Translations under genes and position numbers: made by a program | In this document: positions 26,964-35,526 of the stretch, in pieces | How the letters are laid out: each line of letters begins with the position of its first letter | Numbering within the stretch: the stretch's first letter is position 1 | From: Pseudobacteriovorax sp. | GTDB taxonomy: Bacteria > Bdellovibrionota_B > Oligoflexia > Oligoflexales > Oligoflexaceae | Reading direction: 5' to 3' | DNA: 43,607 nt | Assembly: GCA_013215145.1 (NCBI GenBank) | Contig: JABSRP010000054.1 | Span: 1 to 43,607 of the forward strand | The notes under the pieces: generated by a model | Database searches by the model: none | Told to the model about the DNA's origin: nothing | The model's input: only the letters and a program-made list of their open reading frames with translations

Positions 26964-27824
26964 ATGGCGTTGCAGCAGCAGGTAGATAAAGTAGCTGATA
27001 TTCTTGTGACCTCAGAATCTTCTGGCGAGTGCCTACGTCGACTGTACGAAAGTTTGGCAGCGGAAAAACCACAGTTTTCGATGAATTCAGTTAGTGATAA
27101 GATTGGGATTAAATCCCGTGGCTATTTGTCTTGGGTATTTTCGGGGAAACGCGTTCTCCATCCGAAATATTTTTTGTCGACAGCAAATTTTTTTCAGCTG
27201 ACGGGCCTCAGGGCTCGTATCCTCGAGTTATTGATCTTTATTGATCGAACTCGGAAAGACAGCGAGCGCGAGCGTTATGATAGCGAGCTGGCGGATTTGA
27301 GAAAAGCCTTAGGCCACAGACGTTCTGTGCTACCCCCAAGGGTTAAAAATATCTGTTTCGCTCTGGAGGTGCTGGGAGTCATAGGCCTGCATCAAGAGCC
27401 ACCCACTCGCGAGCAACTGCTTAAGAGCTTTCAAAGGGACGAAAGAATCGGACTTGACGATGCGATTCACAGTTTACTCCATTTTGGTATGCTTGAAAAA
27501 AGCCCTACTGGGCAACTTCAGATGAGTGAAAATACTCAGGTGTTGATTGGGCAAAACGGTGGGGTCACCCATATAGAGTTTTTGGAGACATCCCTTGCTG
27601 ATACGCTGGAGACACTGGAGCACTGGTACCACAGACCTGAGGAAGCTGTTGTAGAAACCCACCTTATTGGCGTTAAACAGTCCGAGTTGAAAACGATCGC
27701 AGCAAAGATTAGGGACCAGGTCAATGTTTTCTGTGATGAGTTGGAAGATCAGAAGCCCGATACTCTTGTGAGGTTAAACCTAAGTATCCATCCGGTAAGG
27801 TCGCGCGATACCCCTATTAAGTAA
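26964..27824 (+). CDS. TIGR02147/DUF4423-family regulator
   Basis: The 286-residue soluble protein has an N-terminal helix-turn-helix-like region with RGYLSWVFSGKRVLHPK, typical of the family's SRSYLxxVLxGKRxLS motif. The middle is a winged region (LLKSFQ..ERIGLDDAIHSLLHFGMLEKSPTG), and the C-terminus is VKQSELKTIAAKIRDQVNVF followed by VRLNLSIHPV, matching the family's end. The family is abundant in Bdellovibrionota and Fibrobacteres, and its targets are mostly unknown. AAGGG lies seven bases before ATG. The neighbouring convergent gene encodes a secreted protein, as at the other two regulators of this type here. Confidence 0.85.
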   Translation: MALQQQVDKVADILVTSESSGECLRRLYESLAAEKPQFSMNSVSDKIGIKSRGYLSWVFSGKRVLHPKYFLSTANFFQLTGLRARILELLIFIDRTRKDSERERYDSELADLRKALGHRRSVLPPRVKNICFALEVLGVIGLHQEPPTREQLLKSFQRDERIGLDDAIHSLLHFGMLEKSPTGQLQMSENTQVLIGQNGGVTHIEFLETSLADTLETLEHWYHRPEEAVVETHLIGVKQSELKTIAAKIRDQVNVFCDELEDQKPDTLVRLNLSIHPVRSRDTPIK

Positions 27825-27866
27825 GGGGGAATCGGCTAAGTTAGATCAGTGTTAAGGTGTTGGTCT

Positions 27867-28520
27867 TTAAGGTGCGAAAGTCCCTCTATTAGCTTGCACC
27901 ACCGAAATTCTAACTGGAATGTCGATTGTCATGATAGAACAGCCTTTGTTGCCGCAAGGAGTTTTGATTTTGCAGTAATAACCGTCGCGTTTGCTGTAGC
28001 GGCAAATCAAAGAGTATGGGTCCACCGATAGAATGCCATCCCAAATAATAGAAACTTTTGAAGCAAATCCGCGGTAGCCGGTTTTTTCTGGTAGCCATTG
28101 ATGCAGCTGTTGGGCAAGGCTATGTTTACTTGCTCTCCTTGCAGAGAATAGGAGCTTTCCTGCAAGATGATCAAAGTCTGTTGCTTGACAACGAGATTCC
28201 ACGGGAGCGGCATCTGCTGCAAGGCTTCCAAATCCAATCTCACAGTAGGTTCTTCGTTTGCGGGTAAGCTTGTCTTTTACTCGCTTACAAGACACTGCAG
28301 CATTGGTATATCCAAACCGGTCGACTAGACCAAAGGGAAGTTTAGCTTCATACCCGGGAATGCGCCTAGAAATCTGATAGGCTGTCTCACCTCGAATTGT
28401 GATGACGTTCTCCTCCAAACTAATGTCTTTGAGATTTAAATCGCATTCAGCCTTTGCTTCAAGAGACGCTATGATAAAGCTACTCGTTAGCGCAAAAAGT
28501 ATGACTAAGGTTTTATGCAT
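27867..28520 (-). CDS. Secreted cysteine-rich hypothetical protein
   Basis: The 217-residue product has a signal peptide (HKTLVILFALTSSFIIASLEAKA) behind GAGGAG. The mature part has eight cysteines spread through CDLNL, SCKR, YCEIG, RCQA, ICRY, YCKI and PCGNKGCS, suggesting several disulphides in the periplasm or outside. No family recognised. It is convergent with the TIGR02147-like regulator, 42 bp apart, and divergent from another small secreted protein. Confidence 0.75.
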   Translation of the reverse strand: MHKTLVILFALTSSFIIASLEAKAECDLNLKDISLEENVITIRGETAYQISRRIPGYEAKLPFGLVDRFGYTNAAVSCKRVKDKLTRKRRTYCEIGFGSLAADAAPVESRCQATDFDHLAGKLLFSARRASKHSLAQQLHQWLPEKTGYRGFASKVSIIWDGILSVDPYSLICRYSKRDGYYCKIKTPCGNKGCSIMTIDIPVRISVVQANRGTFAP

Positions 28521-28885
28521 GGATGTCTCCTCAAAGCTTTCAGATTGAATAGAACATAAATCTACTAGGTTCTCGTCTCTCCTTTAGGTTTAGCACAACA
28601 TGGATGTTTCGTATCACAGAAAAATACGTTTTCTTTGATTGCTGATCACAAAGCTTCACTTTTGTGATCACGGTTTCGATTATCAAAAAAGCCCGTTTAT
28701 TCAAGGTGTTGTGGAACGATTTTTGCTCTGTCCTGTGGGCAAAAACTTGTTCTCAGAAACGAGGGATTGAGAACACAAAAGCTGAGTTAGGCTCAAAAAT
28801 TTTTTGGCGATTTGTAGGTTCTGGCGTAAATCTGGGTTAAGGCAATAGCGCCCAATTGAATAGCTTTCCAGCGAAGGAGAAAACC
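28521..28885. promoter_or_regulatory. Divergent intergenic region with inverted repeat at 28643-28670
   Basis: Two secreted-protein genes diverge from here. TGATCACAAA (28643-28652) and TTTGTGATCA (28661-28670) are perfect 10-bp arms around an 8-bp loop. The arms contain TGTGATCA, similar to CRP half-sites, but the orientation and spacing do not give the standard TGTGA-N6-TCACA. It may be an operator or a hairpin. Nothing else is seen. Confidence 0.45.
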
Positions 28886-29350
28886 ATGAACCTTTCCAAA
28901 CTTTCTAAACTTATGAGTATGACCTTATTACTAGTAACTGTGTCCGAAGTCGGTTACTCAAAGACGAGGAGATGTGCAGGATATTATGAATTCCTATCTC
29001 AAACCGCTCCACAAAAAACTATGAGAATCGGTAATTTTTTAGCCTCAGGTAGTGCGGTCTTGGCAAGAAGAGCGCGAAAGGAAGCACGAAAACGTCTCTC
29101 TAAATGCATGGTCACGCACTGGGAGAGACGTGGCGAGTTTCGGTTTGGAGCACCTATTGAATGTACCTCGGAGCGTAAGGTCTATCAATATCAAGTCAAT
29201 GATCTGATTTCTTTTCTTAGAGAACGCATCTGTTCAGAATCTGAGCATCTGAATGTGGTCACGGGTGTTCTATATGCTGGAGGATCAGGTGGTAAAAAAT
29301 GTGGTTTACGCAAAGAGCTAGATCCTAACTTTACTGTCTATTGTAACTAA
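28886..29350 (+). CDS. Secreted basic hypothetical protein
   Basis: The 154-residue product begins at ATG 28886 behind GAAGGAG, with signal peptide LSKLMSMTLLLVTVSEVGYS. The mature chain is very basic in the middle (LARRARKEARKRLSKC) and contains six cysteines. The pattern suggests a small disulphide-bonded exported protein that could bind anionic surfaces. No family recognised. An in-frame ATG at 28856 exists, but it would place a polar stretch before the signal. Confidence 0.7.
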   Translation: MNLSKLSKLMSMTLLLVTVSEVGYSKTRRCAGYYEFLSQTAPQKTMRIGNFLASGSAVLARRARKEARKRLSKCMVTHWERRGEFRFGAPIECTSERKVYQYQVNDLISFLRERICSESEHLNVVTGVLYAGGSGGKKCGLRKELDPNFTVYCN

Positions 29351-29359
29351 TCCTAGAAG

Positions 29360-29405
29360 AGGCGAAGCGAACATAATCAATTTTTTTGGGAGAGTTCGTT
29401 TCGTC
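29360..29405. terminator. Hairpin between convergent genes
   Basis: GGCGAAGCGAAC (29361-29372 region) pairs with GTTCGTTTCGTC (29393-29404 region) over 12 bp including two G-U pairs. The loop contains a seven-T run. It serves the end of the plus-strand secreted protein gene and possibly the minus-strand regulator. Confidence 0.5.
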
Positions 29406-29430
29406 TTGTCTTAGATTGAGTCATCGACTT

Positions 29431-30168
29431 CTATAAATGATCCCACGGAGAGAATGCGCCAACAAAGATGAGACCAGAGATCTCCTTAAGATCCTCGATG
29501 TCGTTATAGTTCATCAGTAATCGGCCTAGGCGTTGGTAGCGAGATTTTAACTCTGAAAGGTCCTGCTGTAGTTTTAGGTAGTTTTCTTGATTTAGCACTA
29601 GTTCGAAAGGCTCGACTTTACCGCCGTTATCATTGGGATTATTAGCGAGTTGATCAGAAAATGTTCCCAGCATATCTTTATAATACTGATTGAACAATGG
29701 ACCATCCTCGAGCCATCGAAACGGCCAAGTTTTCAGAACCTGTACCTTATCACCATCCAATCGATTAACTAAGCCCACTGATTCGAGATCCTTAATGATG
29801 GTGGCGACGTAGTCAGCATCGAGTTGATAACGCCGGCAAACAAAGTCAGCTTTGTTCTTTAGTAATAAGCCTCGAAATACACGAAGGTAATCGATATTAT
29901 CTGCCAGCACTTGTTCTTGCCTTTGAGTCATAGTTGTAAAATCAGGTTTTGCCGAACCAATGATGTCCTCAATATCAGTCAGGCTTAGGCCAAGCCATTG
30001 GCAAATCTTGAGAAGACGCTCTAAGTCCATGTCCTCTTTGGATAGAATGCGCTTGACCGTGGACTCGGAGACTTCGAGATGATCCGCTAAATCTCGGTAG
30101 TACAATCCCTTTCGTTTCATTACTAATTTGACGGCAGCCCGAATATTGGCTCCCAAATCGCTGATCAC
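29431..30168 (-). CDS. XRE-type HTH regulator with TIGR02147-like C-terminal part
   Basis: GTG at 30168 is preferred, with GGAG eight bases upstream; TTG 30195 has no ribosome site. The 245-residue protein starts with a HTH (LGANIRAAVKLVMKRKGLYY, LADHLEVSESTVKRILS, LERLLKICQWLGLSLTDI), typical XRE. A winged region follows (LLKNKADFVCRRYQLDADYV, LESVGLVNRL). The C-terminal third (VLNQENYLKLQQDLSELKSRY) has the helix seen at the end of TIGR02147 proteins. It is divergent from a secreted protein gene, a likely target. Confidence 0.8.
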   Translation of the reverse strand: MISDLGANIRAAVKLVMKRKGLYYRDLADHLEVSESTVKRILSKEDMDLERLLKICQWLGLSLTDIEDIIGSAKPDFTTMTQRQEQVLADNIDYLRVFRGLLLKNKADFVCRRYQLDADYVATIIKDLESVGLVNRLDGDKVQVLKTWPFRWLEDGPLFNQYYKDMLGTFSDQLANNPNDNGGKVEPFELVLNQENYLKLQQDLSELKSRYQRLGRLLMNYNDIEDLKEISGLIFVGAFSPWDHL

Positions 30169-30351
30169 GGCACGCTCCTGAATGAGATGTGGCAAGTATT
30201 AGGTTCTAATCCATTATAACCCGCTAGGTGTCAATCATCGATACTTGTAACTTTTCCTATGATGTGATTGTCATGAGTTGAATAATAGCGTCAACACTGC
30301 ATAGTATCGGGCTATGTAGCGCATAACACCGGATGAAGGAAATGGTATATT

Positions 30352-30753
30352 ATGAAAAAAGCATTGTTATTTTCTCTGTTTGTATGTTTCGGAGCGGTTT
30401 CGGCCTCAGCGCTTCCCCTGCAGGTCACAAAAGGAAAGCCGGCTGCTGATTTGTATCGGGCTTTGAGTTCTACAGTTGGGGTTGATTTTGGAACGATCAC
30501 AGCGGAAAGCTTGTCCTGCGAGCTGAGTCCCACGGGGTTTGTATTTGCACAGTGCGAAGGTACTATCATCGTGAATGGTGACGCTGTAGACATTCATCCG
30601 ATCGAGCTTCCTGCTAGCAAGATCTTTAACGCATTAGTTGGGGTTGGCATTCGGGCTCGTGGCCCTGAGAGTGGGCTTTATCAGATTGTATCTGCTTACC
30701 GCGTATTCTGCGATTATAGAAGCTCTGAGGCTACTTGTCGTATCGTAGAATAA
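30352..30753 (+). CDS. Secreted hypothetical protein
   Basis: The 133-residue product has a clear signal peptide (KKALLFSLFVCFGAVSASA) with AAGGA upstream. The mature domain of about 113 residues has four cysteines in two pairs (SCEL/QCEG and FCDY/TCRI), suggesting two disulphides, and the ending YRVFCDYRSSEATCRIVE. No family recognised. It is divergent from the XRE-type regulator. Confidence 0.75.
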   Translation: MKKALLFSLFVCFGAVSASALPLQVTKGKPAADLYRALSSTVGVDFGTITAESLSCELSPTGFVFAQCEGTIIVNGDAVDIHPIELPASKIFNALVGVGIRARGPESGLYQIVSAYRVFCDYRSSEATCRIVE

Positions 30754-30784
30754 CAGTTGGTTCTAGATAAAATGTTTGGGTATT

Positions 30785-30818
30785 AAGACGGTAGCTTTAA
30801 AAGTTACCGTCTTTTTTT
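30785..30818 (+). terminator. Rho-independent terminator
   Basis: AGACGGTAGCTTT and AAAGTTACCGTCT form a stem of about 13 bp with one G-U pair and a two-base loop, followed by a run of T. It terminates the gene ending at 30753. Confidence 0.9.
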
Positions 30819-30859
30819 AGTAGCTTTTCTTTCTGAAAGGTTATCGAACTCACAGATTT

Positions 30860-31219
30860 TCAACTGCTAGGCTGTGCTTCTCTTGCTTGCCTTATTCGAC
30901 GAATATTCTCTCTCGCTTCAGCTGCCTCTTTCTCGAGTGCCTCACGATCTTCGTCGCTTAAATAGCCGTCATCGTCATTGTTTTGTCTATAATCTGATTC
31001 TTTCAACCAACCACTACGTCGGGCTCTAGACTTACAGTCCCGATACTTTCGTCGTTCAATATAGCTATCGGCAATGCCGTCCTGTCTAAGTGGTTGATAA
31101 TATGCCTCGCAAACCTGGATATTGCCTCGATCATCCACATATTCCTGACTTGAATGAAAACAACTAGTTGCTAAGGTTTGTGAGAGTCCGATTATGATCC
31201 ATAGGTGGTTAAAATTCAT
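30860..31219 (-). CDS. Small lipoprotein-like hypothetical protein
   Basis: The 119-residue product has a signal (NFNHLWIIIGLSQTLATSC) with a possible lipobox LATSC. The mature chain is highly charged, ending in a helix rich in Glu, Ala and Arg (DREALEKEAAEARENIRRIR), probably a coiled coil. GGAAGG lies seven bases before ATG. No family recognised. Confidence 0.65.
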   Translation of the reverse strand: MNFNHLWIIIGLSQTLATSCFHSSQEYVDDRGNIQVCEAYYQPLRQDGIADSYIERRKYRDCKSRARRSGWLKESDYRQNNDDDGYLSDEDREALEKEAAEARENIRRIRQAREAQPSS

Positions 31220-31557
31220 GCGATAGCCTTCCTTTCGTTAACACTATTATAATGACAAATGAGCTAGTAAAAAATTGCAGAAATTGGCAATAAGTCGTTA
31301 TTTTGATGTTTGGTTTTGGGGAAAGCCTGATTTTTTGCTTTAAAAAAATGCAATATTGCTGACGGAAAACAGTCCTCTTTATAAAATATGTTGATCGGTT
31401 TGAATTTTTCCCATAGAAAACCAAGCCTTTATCATCTGCTAATCTAAAAAGTCTGCTGCAGAAAAATGTATCATTATGCTGTAGTCTTTATTGATGGTTT
31501 TAACGGATGAATCATAAATTGAAGATGTTTATTACAAACTTTTAAAATGGAGTCAGA
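31220..31557. other. 338-bp AT-rich intergenic region
   Basis: The region is divergent between a lipoprotein-like gene (minus) and a lipoprotein gene (plus). It is AT-rich. A 71-codon minus frame here has no signal peptide, ribosome site or family pattern and is not called. No operator or RNA element stood out. Confidence 0.4.
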
Positions 31558-32352
31558 ATGAAATTCCTAGGGTCACTGATATTTGTTTCTTTGTTGAGTT
31601 CCTGTGCAACAGTAGGAACTCTAGATAAGAGCGGTTTTGAACATAAAAAAATGGGGTATAAAATCCCCTATCTAGATAAAACGTCAGGACAGTTCCTTCC
31701 CAAAAATTGGAGAATGGAAAAGGATGCGAGGGGGCGGATTAAACTTCCCGATAGTAGGCAATATACCAAGTCTGTGACCAGCTATAACAATTATAAGAAG
31801 AGGGTTGGTTACCAGCCCTTGAATCTGATCTTTAATCACGCAGAAACCAATGGTGTGATTTCGGTTCATAGTTATCCATTGAGTGAATTAGAAAAAGACA
31901 AGAAGCTAGATATCCTTGCGCAGAATTATACCAATGCCTTATCAGGTAAGTTTTTCGCAACGTTAACATTTTCGGGCAGGGTAAGGCTCGGTGCTTCAAA
32001 AACTTGGGTGAGCAAGTTGCTAAAGCAAAACATCTATAAAGAGGGTGGGGTTGAAATTTTAGAAGCTGTTATCGAAGTGGCTAATTCTGATCAGTTGAAA
32101 CTCGATCCAAATCATAGGGATGAAAAAGTAAAAATCGTCATGATGAAGCCCGATGCTTTTGGAGCTTGGTCAGAAACCTACAAGAATAAAAAAGGTGAAG
32201 ACTATCGTTTGTTCTTCCCTTCACTGATTGTGATGATTTATTCGATGAATCATGGGTATTATGCTGACTACGAAAAGGAATTTGATCAGTTTGTCGATGC
32301 GCTCAAACTTCGCCCTAAACCCCAAAAGACATTGTCAAGTTCTGCAAACTAA
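31558..32352 (+). CDS. Lipoprotein of unknown function
   Basis: The 264-residue product has a lipobox LLSSC (Cys16) and GGAG six bases before ATG. The mature protein is basic and contains a YKIPYLDKTSGQFLPKNWRM stretch and a long C-terminal part (FDQFVDALKLRPK). It has the look of a bacterial outer-membrane-anchored protein with a single alpha/beta domain. No catalytic motif was seen and the family was not recognised. It is convergent with the next secreted protein gene. Confidence 0.75.
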   Translation: MKFLGSLIFVSLLSSCATVGTLDKSGFEHKKMGYKIPYLDKTSGQFLPKNWRMEKDARGRIKLPDSRQYTKSVTSYNNYKKRVGYQPLNLIFNHAETNGVISVHSYPLSELEKDKKLDILAQNYTNALSGKFFATLTFSGRVRLGASKTWVSKLLKQNIYKEGGVEILEAVIEVANSDQLKLDPNHRDEKVKIVMMKPDAFGAWSETYKNKKGEDYRLFFPSLIVMIYSMNHGYYADYEKEFDQFVDALKLRPKPQKTLSSSAN

Positions 32353-32371
32353 AAGAAAAGAGAATACGAAA

Positions 32372-32401
32372 AAGCAGGTAGGCATCATTAGCCGCCTGCT
32401 T
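32372..32401 (-). terminator. Hairpin between convergent genes
   Basis: AAGCAGG (32372-32378) pairs with CCTGCTT (32395-32401), with an additional inner GGC/GCC pairing. On the minus strand it is followed by TTTTCG, so it best serves the minus-strand gene at 32434-32991. Confidence 0.65.
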
Positions 32402-32433
32402 ACGGTCTTGGGGAAGCCTTATGGCTCGATTGC

Positions 32434-32991
32434 TTAGTCCTGCTCGTAAAAGAGAACAGTCTTATCGTCACCCACTGGTAAGTAAAGGTTTTCTGTCTTT
32501 AGCTTTAGTCCGCGACCTTCTGGTGCTTCAAAAACATAAAATTTCGACTTACCATAGTCATCGCTGCATCGTGCGGTACTATCGCAATCATAGATCGAGT
32601 ATTTTATTTGGCCTTCGCGCTTTGCGTAGTAAGTCGTATCAGTGCGTCTTACAACGTCGCCAGTAGCTTCGTCGATAAGTTCTATGATCATCTCGTAGTC
32701 AAGGTTGCCTTTGCCATCGTAGGTATATAAATCACCATTGACACCGGCATCCAAGAATGTGATTCGCAAACGAACCGTCACGTCTTCTTTGACCCAATCG
32801 CGTCGACCATCTTCGCCAATAACTTCGACCCATTTGAAGGAAGCGAAAGTTTTTGCTGAGAGAAATACGGTCCCGTCTTCAGACTTCTGAGCCTCGATGC
32901 TAGCTGTAATCAGTGAGCTTCTGTCTTCTGCAGAAAGGGTGGTTGCCACTGAAGATGCCATTAATGATGCTAGGATGAGTTCTTTTTTCAT
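32434..32991 (-). CDS. Secreted hypothetical protein, beta-rich
   Basis: The 185-residue product has a signal peptide (KKELILASLMASSVATTLSA) with AAGGCG before ATG. The mature chain alternates strand-like segments (VRLRITFLDAG, YEMIIELIDEATG, LYLPVG). Two cysteines occur (IYDCDSTARC), spaced to form a loop. No family recognised. Confidence 0.75.
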   Translation of the reverse strand: MKKELILASLMASSVATTLSAEDRSSLITASIEAQKSEDGTVFLSAKTFASFKWVEVIGEDGRRDWVKEDVTVRLRITFLDAGVNGDLYTYDGKGNLDYEMIIELIDEATGDVVRRTDTTYYAKREGQIKYSIYDCDSTARCSDDYGKSKFYVFEAPEGRGLKLKTENLYLPVGDDKTVLFYEQD

Positions 32992-33269
32992 AGTTATCGC
33001 CTTAAAGGTTTGAGGTTAAGAATTAGCTAGGCAAGTGATAAGCGAATCCTGATGAGGCGTCAATATAAACCGTTATAAATACCTGGATAATGGTTATGCA
33101 AAAAAAGTATTACACCATTGACTCATTCTAACAAGATAGTTTATCTGTGCGGGATATTTAGATTTTTTTTTGCAGAGGCATTATCATTGCTCACCACGAC
33201 CTGCGATACTGTCCGTGCCCAATCATGGCTGGTGAAGTTAGGTTACTTAGCTTTGATTTTGAGGAATGA

Positions 33270-34082
33270 ATGGAAAAACACTTTTTTGAACCCTCGCACG
33301 CGGATTTTTCGAAAGATCTAAATCTTGATCACAGTCTTTTGGATGACCTGTTTTTTGATAGTTCCGAAGGACGTATTCATGCTTGGCTACTAAAAGCCAA
33401 AGGTGTCCGAAAGGGTTTGGTGCTGCACTTTCACGGAAACGCGATGAACATTACAACCCACGTAACCCATGTCGATTGGTTGATTAACCATGGATTTGAT
33501 GTTTTAACTTGGGATTACGCCGGATATGGAAAGTCGGGTGGAACCCCGAGCTTTAAAGGAATCTATAACCAGTCAATCGAGGTTTTGCAGAAAGCAGACC
33601 AAATGAGGGCAACAAACGGAGGGACTTTAGTAGTTCTCGGACAAAGCTTAGGTGGAACCTTCGCGGTGAGTTCGATGCCGAATGCTAGAGTATCCGTCGA
33701 TGCCTTGGTCCTGGACTGCGTTTTTGCGAGTCCTAAAGCTATCGCAGCTCATAAGTTTTTTCAAAATAATCGGATATTTCGGACACCTTTTGAGTGGTTG
33801 CTGGGTACTATGCTTCCCGCCGAAGTCTCAATTGCTCGTTGGATTTCGGCTATAGACTGCCCTGTCGTTTTTATGCACGGTATCCATGATAGTGTCGTAC
33901 CAATGGATCTAGGACTGAGGGCCTATCATCAACTCGCTGATCGTGAGTCAAATGAGTTTCTAAGGTTCGAAGCCGGTCATTGTGAAGTCTTGCGCTCCAA
34001 TTTGGATGGGGCTCGAGAAAAGCTTGTGAGCTGGCTAGAACTGGTCCCATTAACTGCTGATGAATCCGATCAAAGCCTGTAA
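33270..34082 (+). CDS. Alpha/beta-hydrolase, Bem46/YfhR-like
   Basis: The 270-residue protein has the serine hydrolase fold: HFHGNAMN oxyanion loop, WDYAGYGKSGG, nucleophile Ser126 in GQSLGGT, acid Asp207 in MHGIHDSVVP, and His237 in AGHCE. This layout is that of Bem46/ABHD17-like esterases. ATG at 33270 has GAGG six bases upstream. Homologues often have an N-terminal membrane anchor, and the upstream frame codes WLVKLGYLALILRNEW, ending in the same segment, so a frameshift near the poly-T at 33283-33290 may have split the anchor off. The substrate is unknown. Confidence 0.85.
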   Translation: MEKHFFEPSHADFSKDLNLDHSLLDDLFFDSSEGRIHAWLLKAKGVRKGLVLHFHGNAMNITTHVTHVDWLINHGFDVLTWDYAGYGKSGGTPSFKGIYNQSIEVLQKADQMRATNGGTLVVLGQSLGGTFAVSSMPNARVSVDALVLDCVFASPKAIAAHKFFQNNRIFRTPFEWLLGTMLPAEVSIARWISAIDCPVVFMHGIHDSVVPMDLGLRAYHQLADRESNEFLRFEAGHCEVLRSNLDGAREKLVSWLELVPLTADESDQSL

Positions 34083-34274
34083 CCCTCTTAAGTCGTTATC
34101 GAAAGTATGTCTTTTTGATGTGCTTAGGAAAATAGCTAGTCAGAGATTCTTAAGTAGATGAGTCTCAACCTATTAAATATATTGGAGTAATAGCTCTTCC
34201 TTCGCTTTGTTGGTCATCATCCACAATTAATGGGACCAGTTTAAGGTTTACACCTTGTTTGCCGATAGGTTAGA

Positions 34275-34298
34275 TATCTATCTATTGATAGATAGATA
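34275..34298. promoter_or_regulatory. 24-bp palindrome, likely TetR operator
   Basis: TATCTATCTAT and its exact complement ATAGATAGATA are separated by TG, 31 bp before the TetR-family start. It is built of GATA repeats. The position and symmetry fit an autoregulatory operator. Confidence 0.75.
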
Positions 34299-34328
34299 AA
34301 GTCAACAGCAGCATCAACTGAGGTCAAC

Positions 34329-34916
34329 ATGACAACCTGGAATGCCACGGCAAGCAAGCTTCTGGATTCAGCGGAAACCCTAATCCGCACCAAGGGCTAC
34401 AATGCTTTCAGTTTTCGCGATTTGCAGCGTGAGGTAGGAGTGAAAACCTCCACCATTCATTATTATTTCGCGACGAAGCCAGATTTAGCGGCGGCTGTAT
34501 TCGAGCGGTTTTTTCAAGAGCATCGGCTGGGATTAGATCAACTGACGATGGCGGTGCCGAGGGCTTACGACCGTCTAGAAAAGGTCGTCCATTTTTTTGG
34601 TCACAATGCTGGCTTAGGACGGTTCTGCTTGGGTGGTATGCTTAGCAGCGACCGCGAAAGCCTCGATGAAGCTACAAGAGGCGCGCTTGTTCGGTTTTTC
34701 GCTCATTTCGAATCTTGGGTTTCGACCACCATTGCCTACGGAAAGTCTAATGGTGAGTTCAAGGACTCATTAGATCCTGATCAGGCAGCGCGAACGTTTG
34801 TGGCTCTGCTCGAGGGAGGCATGCTGATTCATCGAGTCAAAGGAGATTCCCATTACTTCAGCGACTTGATTCTACCATTTATTGATCAAATGGCATTGAT
34901 TCCATCAAAAATATAA
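34329..34916 (+). CDS. TetR/AcrR-family transcriptional regulator
   Basis: The 195-residue protein has the N-terminal TetR HTH (LIRTKGYNAFSFRDLQREVG, VKTSTIHYYFATKPDLAAAV) at about residues 15-55 and an all-helical ligand domain. A Cys in GRFCLGGML is conserved in some TetR subfamilies that respond to electrophiles. It probably represses itself and the downstream SnoaL-like gene, which starts 10 bp after its stop. The palindrome at 34275-34298 is the likely operator. Confidence 0.9.
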   Translation: MTTWNATASKLLDSAETLIRTKGYNAFSFRDLQREVGVKTSTIHYYFATKPDLAAAVFERFFQEHRLGLDQLTMAVPRAYDRLEKVVHFFGHNAGLGRFCLGGMLSSDRESLDEATRGALVRFFAHFESWVSTTIAYGKSNGEFKDSLDPDQAARTFVALLEGGMLIHRVKGDSHYFSDLILPFIDQMALIPSKI

Positions 34917-34926
34917 GGAGATACTT

Positions 34927-35406
34927 ATGTCTGCACCTAAAATTGACTTTGCTTCGTTAAAAAAGAACCACTGGAGCGAAACCGAACAAAAGCATGCTGC
35001 GATAGCGATTGATTTCGTTCAATCCATTATGAACGATCATGATTTTGAAGCTGTGTTGAGCAAATTTGGCAATCATAGCTACATCCAACACAATCCAACC
35101 ATGCCAGATGGCATTCAAGGTTTAGTCGGTTATCTCAGAGGCTTTGTGAAGACGTTCCCTGAGTTTAGCTATGATGTGAAGTCAATTATGGTGGATGGCG
35201 ATTTGGTTAGCATTCACTCTCACGCGACTCTAAAGCGCAAAGACAGAGGCAATCAGAGAAAAGGCCTCAATATTAAAGACACTTGGCGTATCGAAAACGG
35301 GGTTCTCACAGAGCATTGGGACGCGGTTCAGCCGATAGATATGTTTATGCGAATCTATGGGGCCATAACGGGAGGCAAAACTCTAAACAAGAATGGGTTC
35401 TTTTGA
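34927..35406 (+). CDS. SnoaL-like / NTF2-fold protein
   Basis: The 159-residue protein fits the SnoaL-like polyketide cyclase fold: NHSYIQHNPTMPDG, VGYLRGFVKTFPEFSYDVK, VDGDLVSIHSHAT and IENGVLTEHWDAVQPI. Members bind small hydrophobic ligands or carry out minor reactions. It is co-transcribed with the TetR gene; AAGGAG spans the stop and start region. A ligand-degrading or detoxifying role is inferred from the pairing. Confidence 0.85.
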   Translation: MSAPKIDFASLKKNHWSETEQKHAAIAIDFVQSIMNDHDFEAVLSKFGNHSYIQHNPTMPDGIQGLVGYLRGFVKTFPEFSYDVKSIMVDGDLVSIHSHATLKRKDRGNQRKGLNIKDTWRIENGVLTEHWDAVQPIDMFMRIYGAITGGKTLNKNGFF

Positions 35407-35526
35407 TGACTTTTGAAAAGCAAGCATAAAAGGTGGTCCCTTTGTTTGCTATGTTTAGGTCCATGTCTATGGACCAAACATCATATTTTGTCTTTTGTGA
35501 ATGCAAAACGATGAATTTAGATCTTG

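Noticed and set aside
28643..28670. CRP-binding site
   Set aside because: Half-sites are in inverted order and spacing does not fit TGTGA-N6-TCACA.
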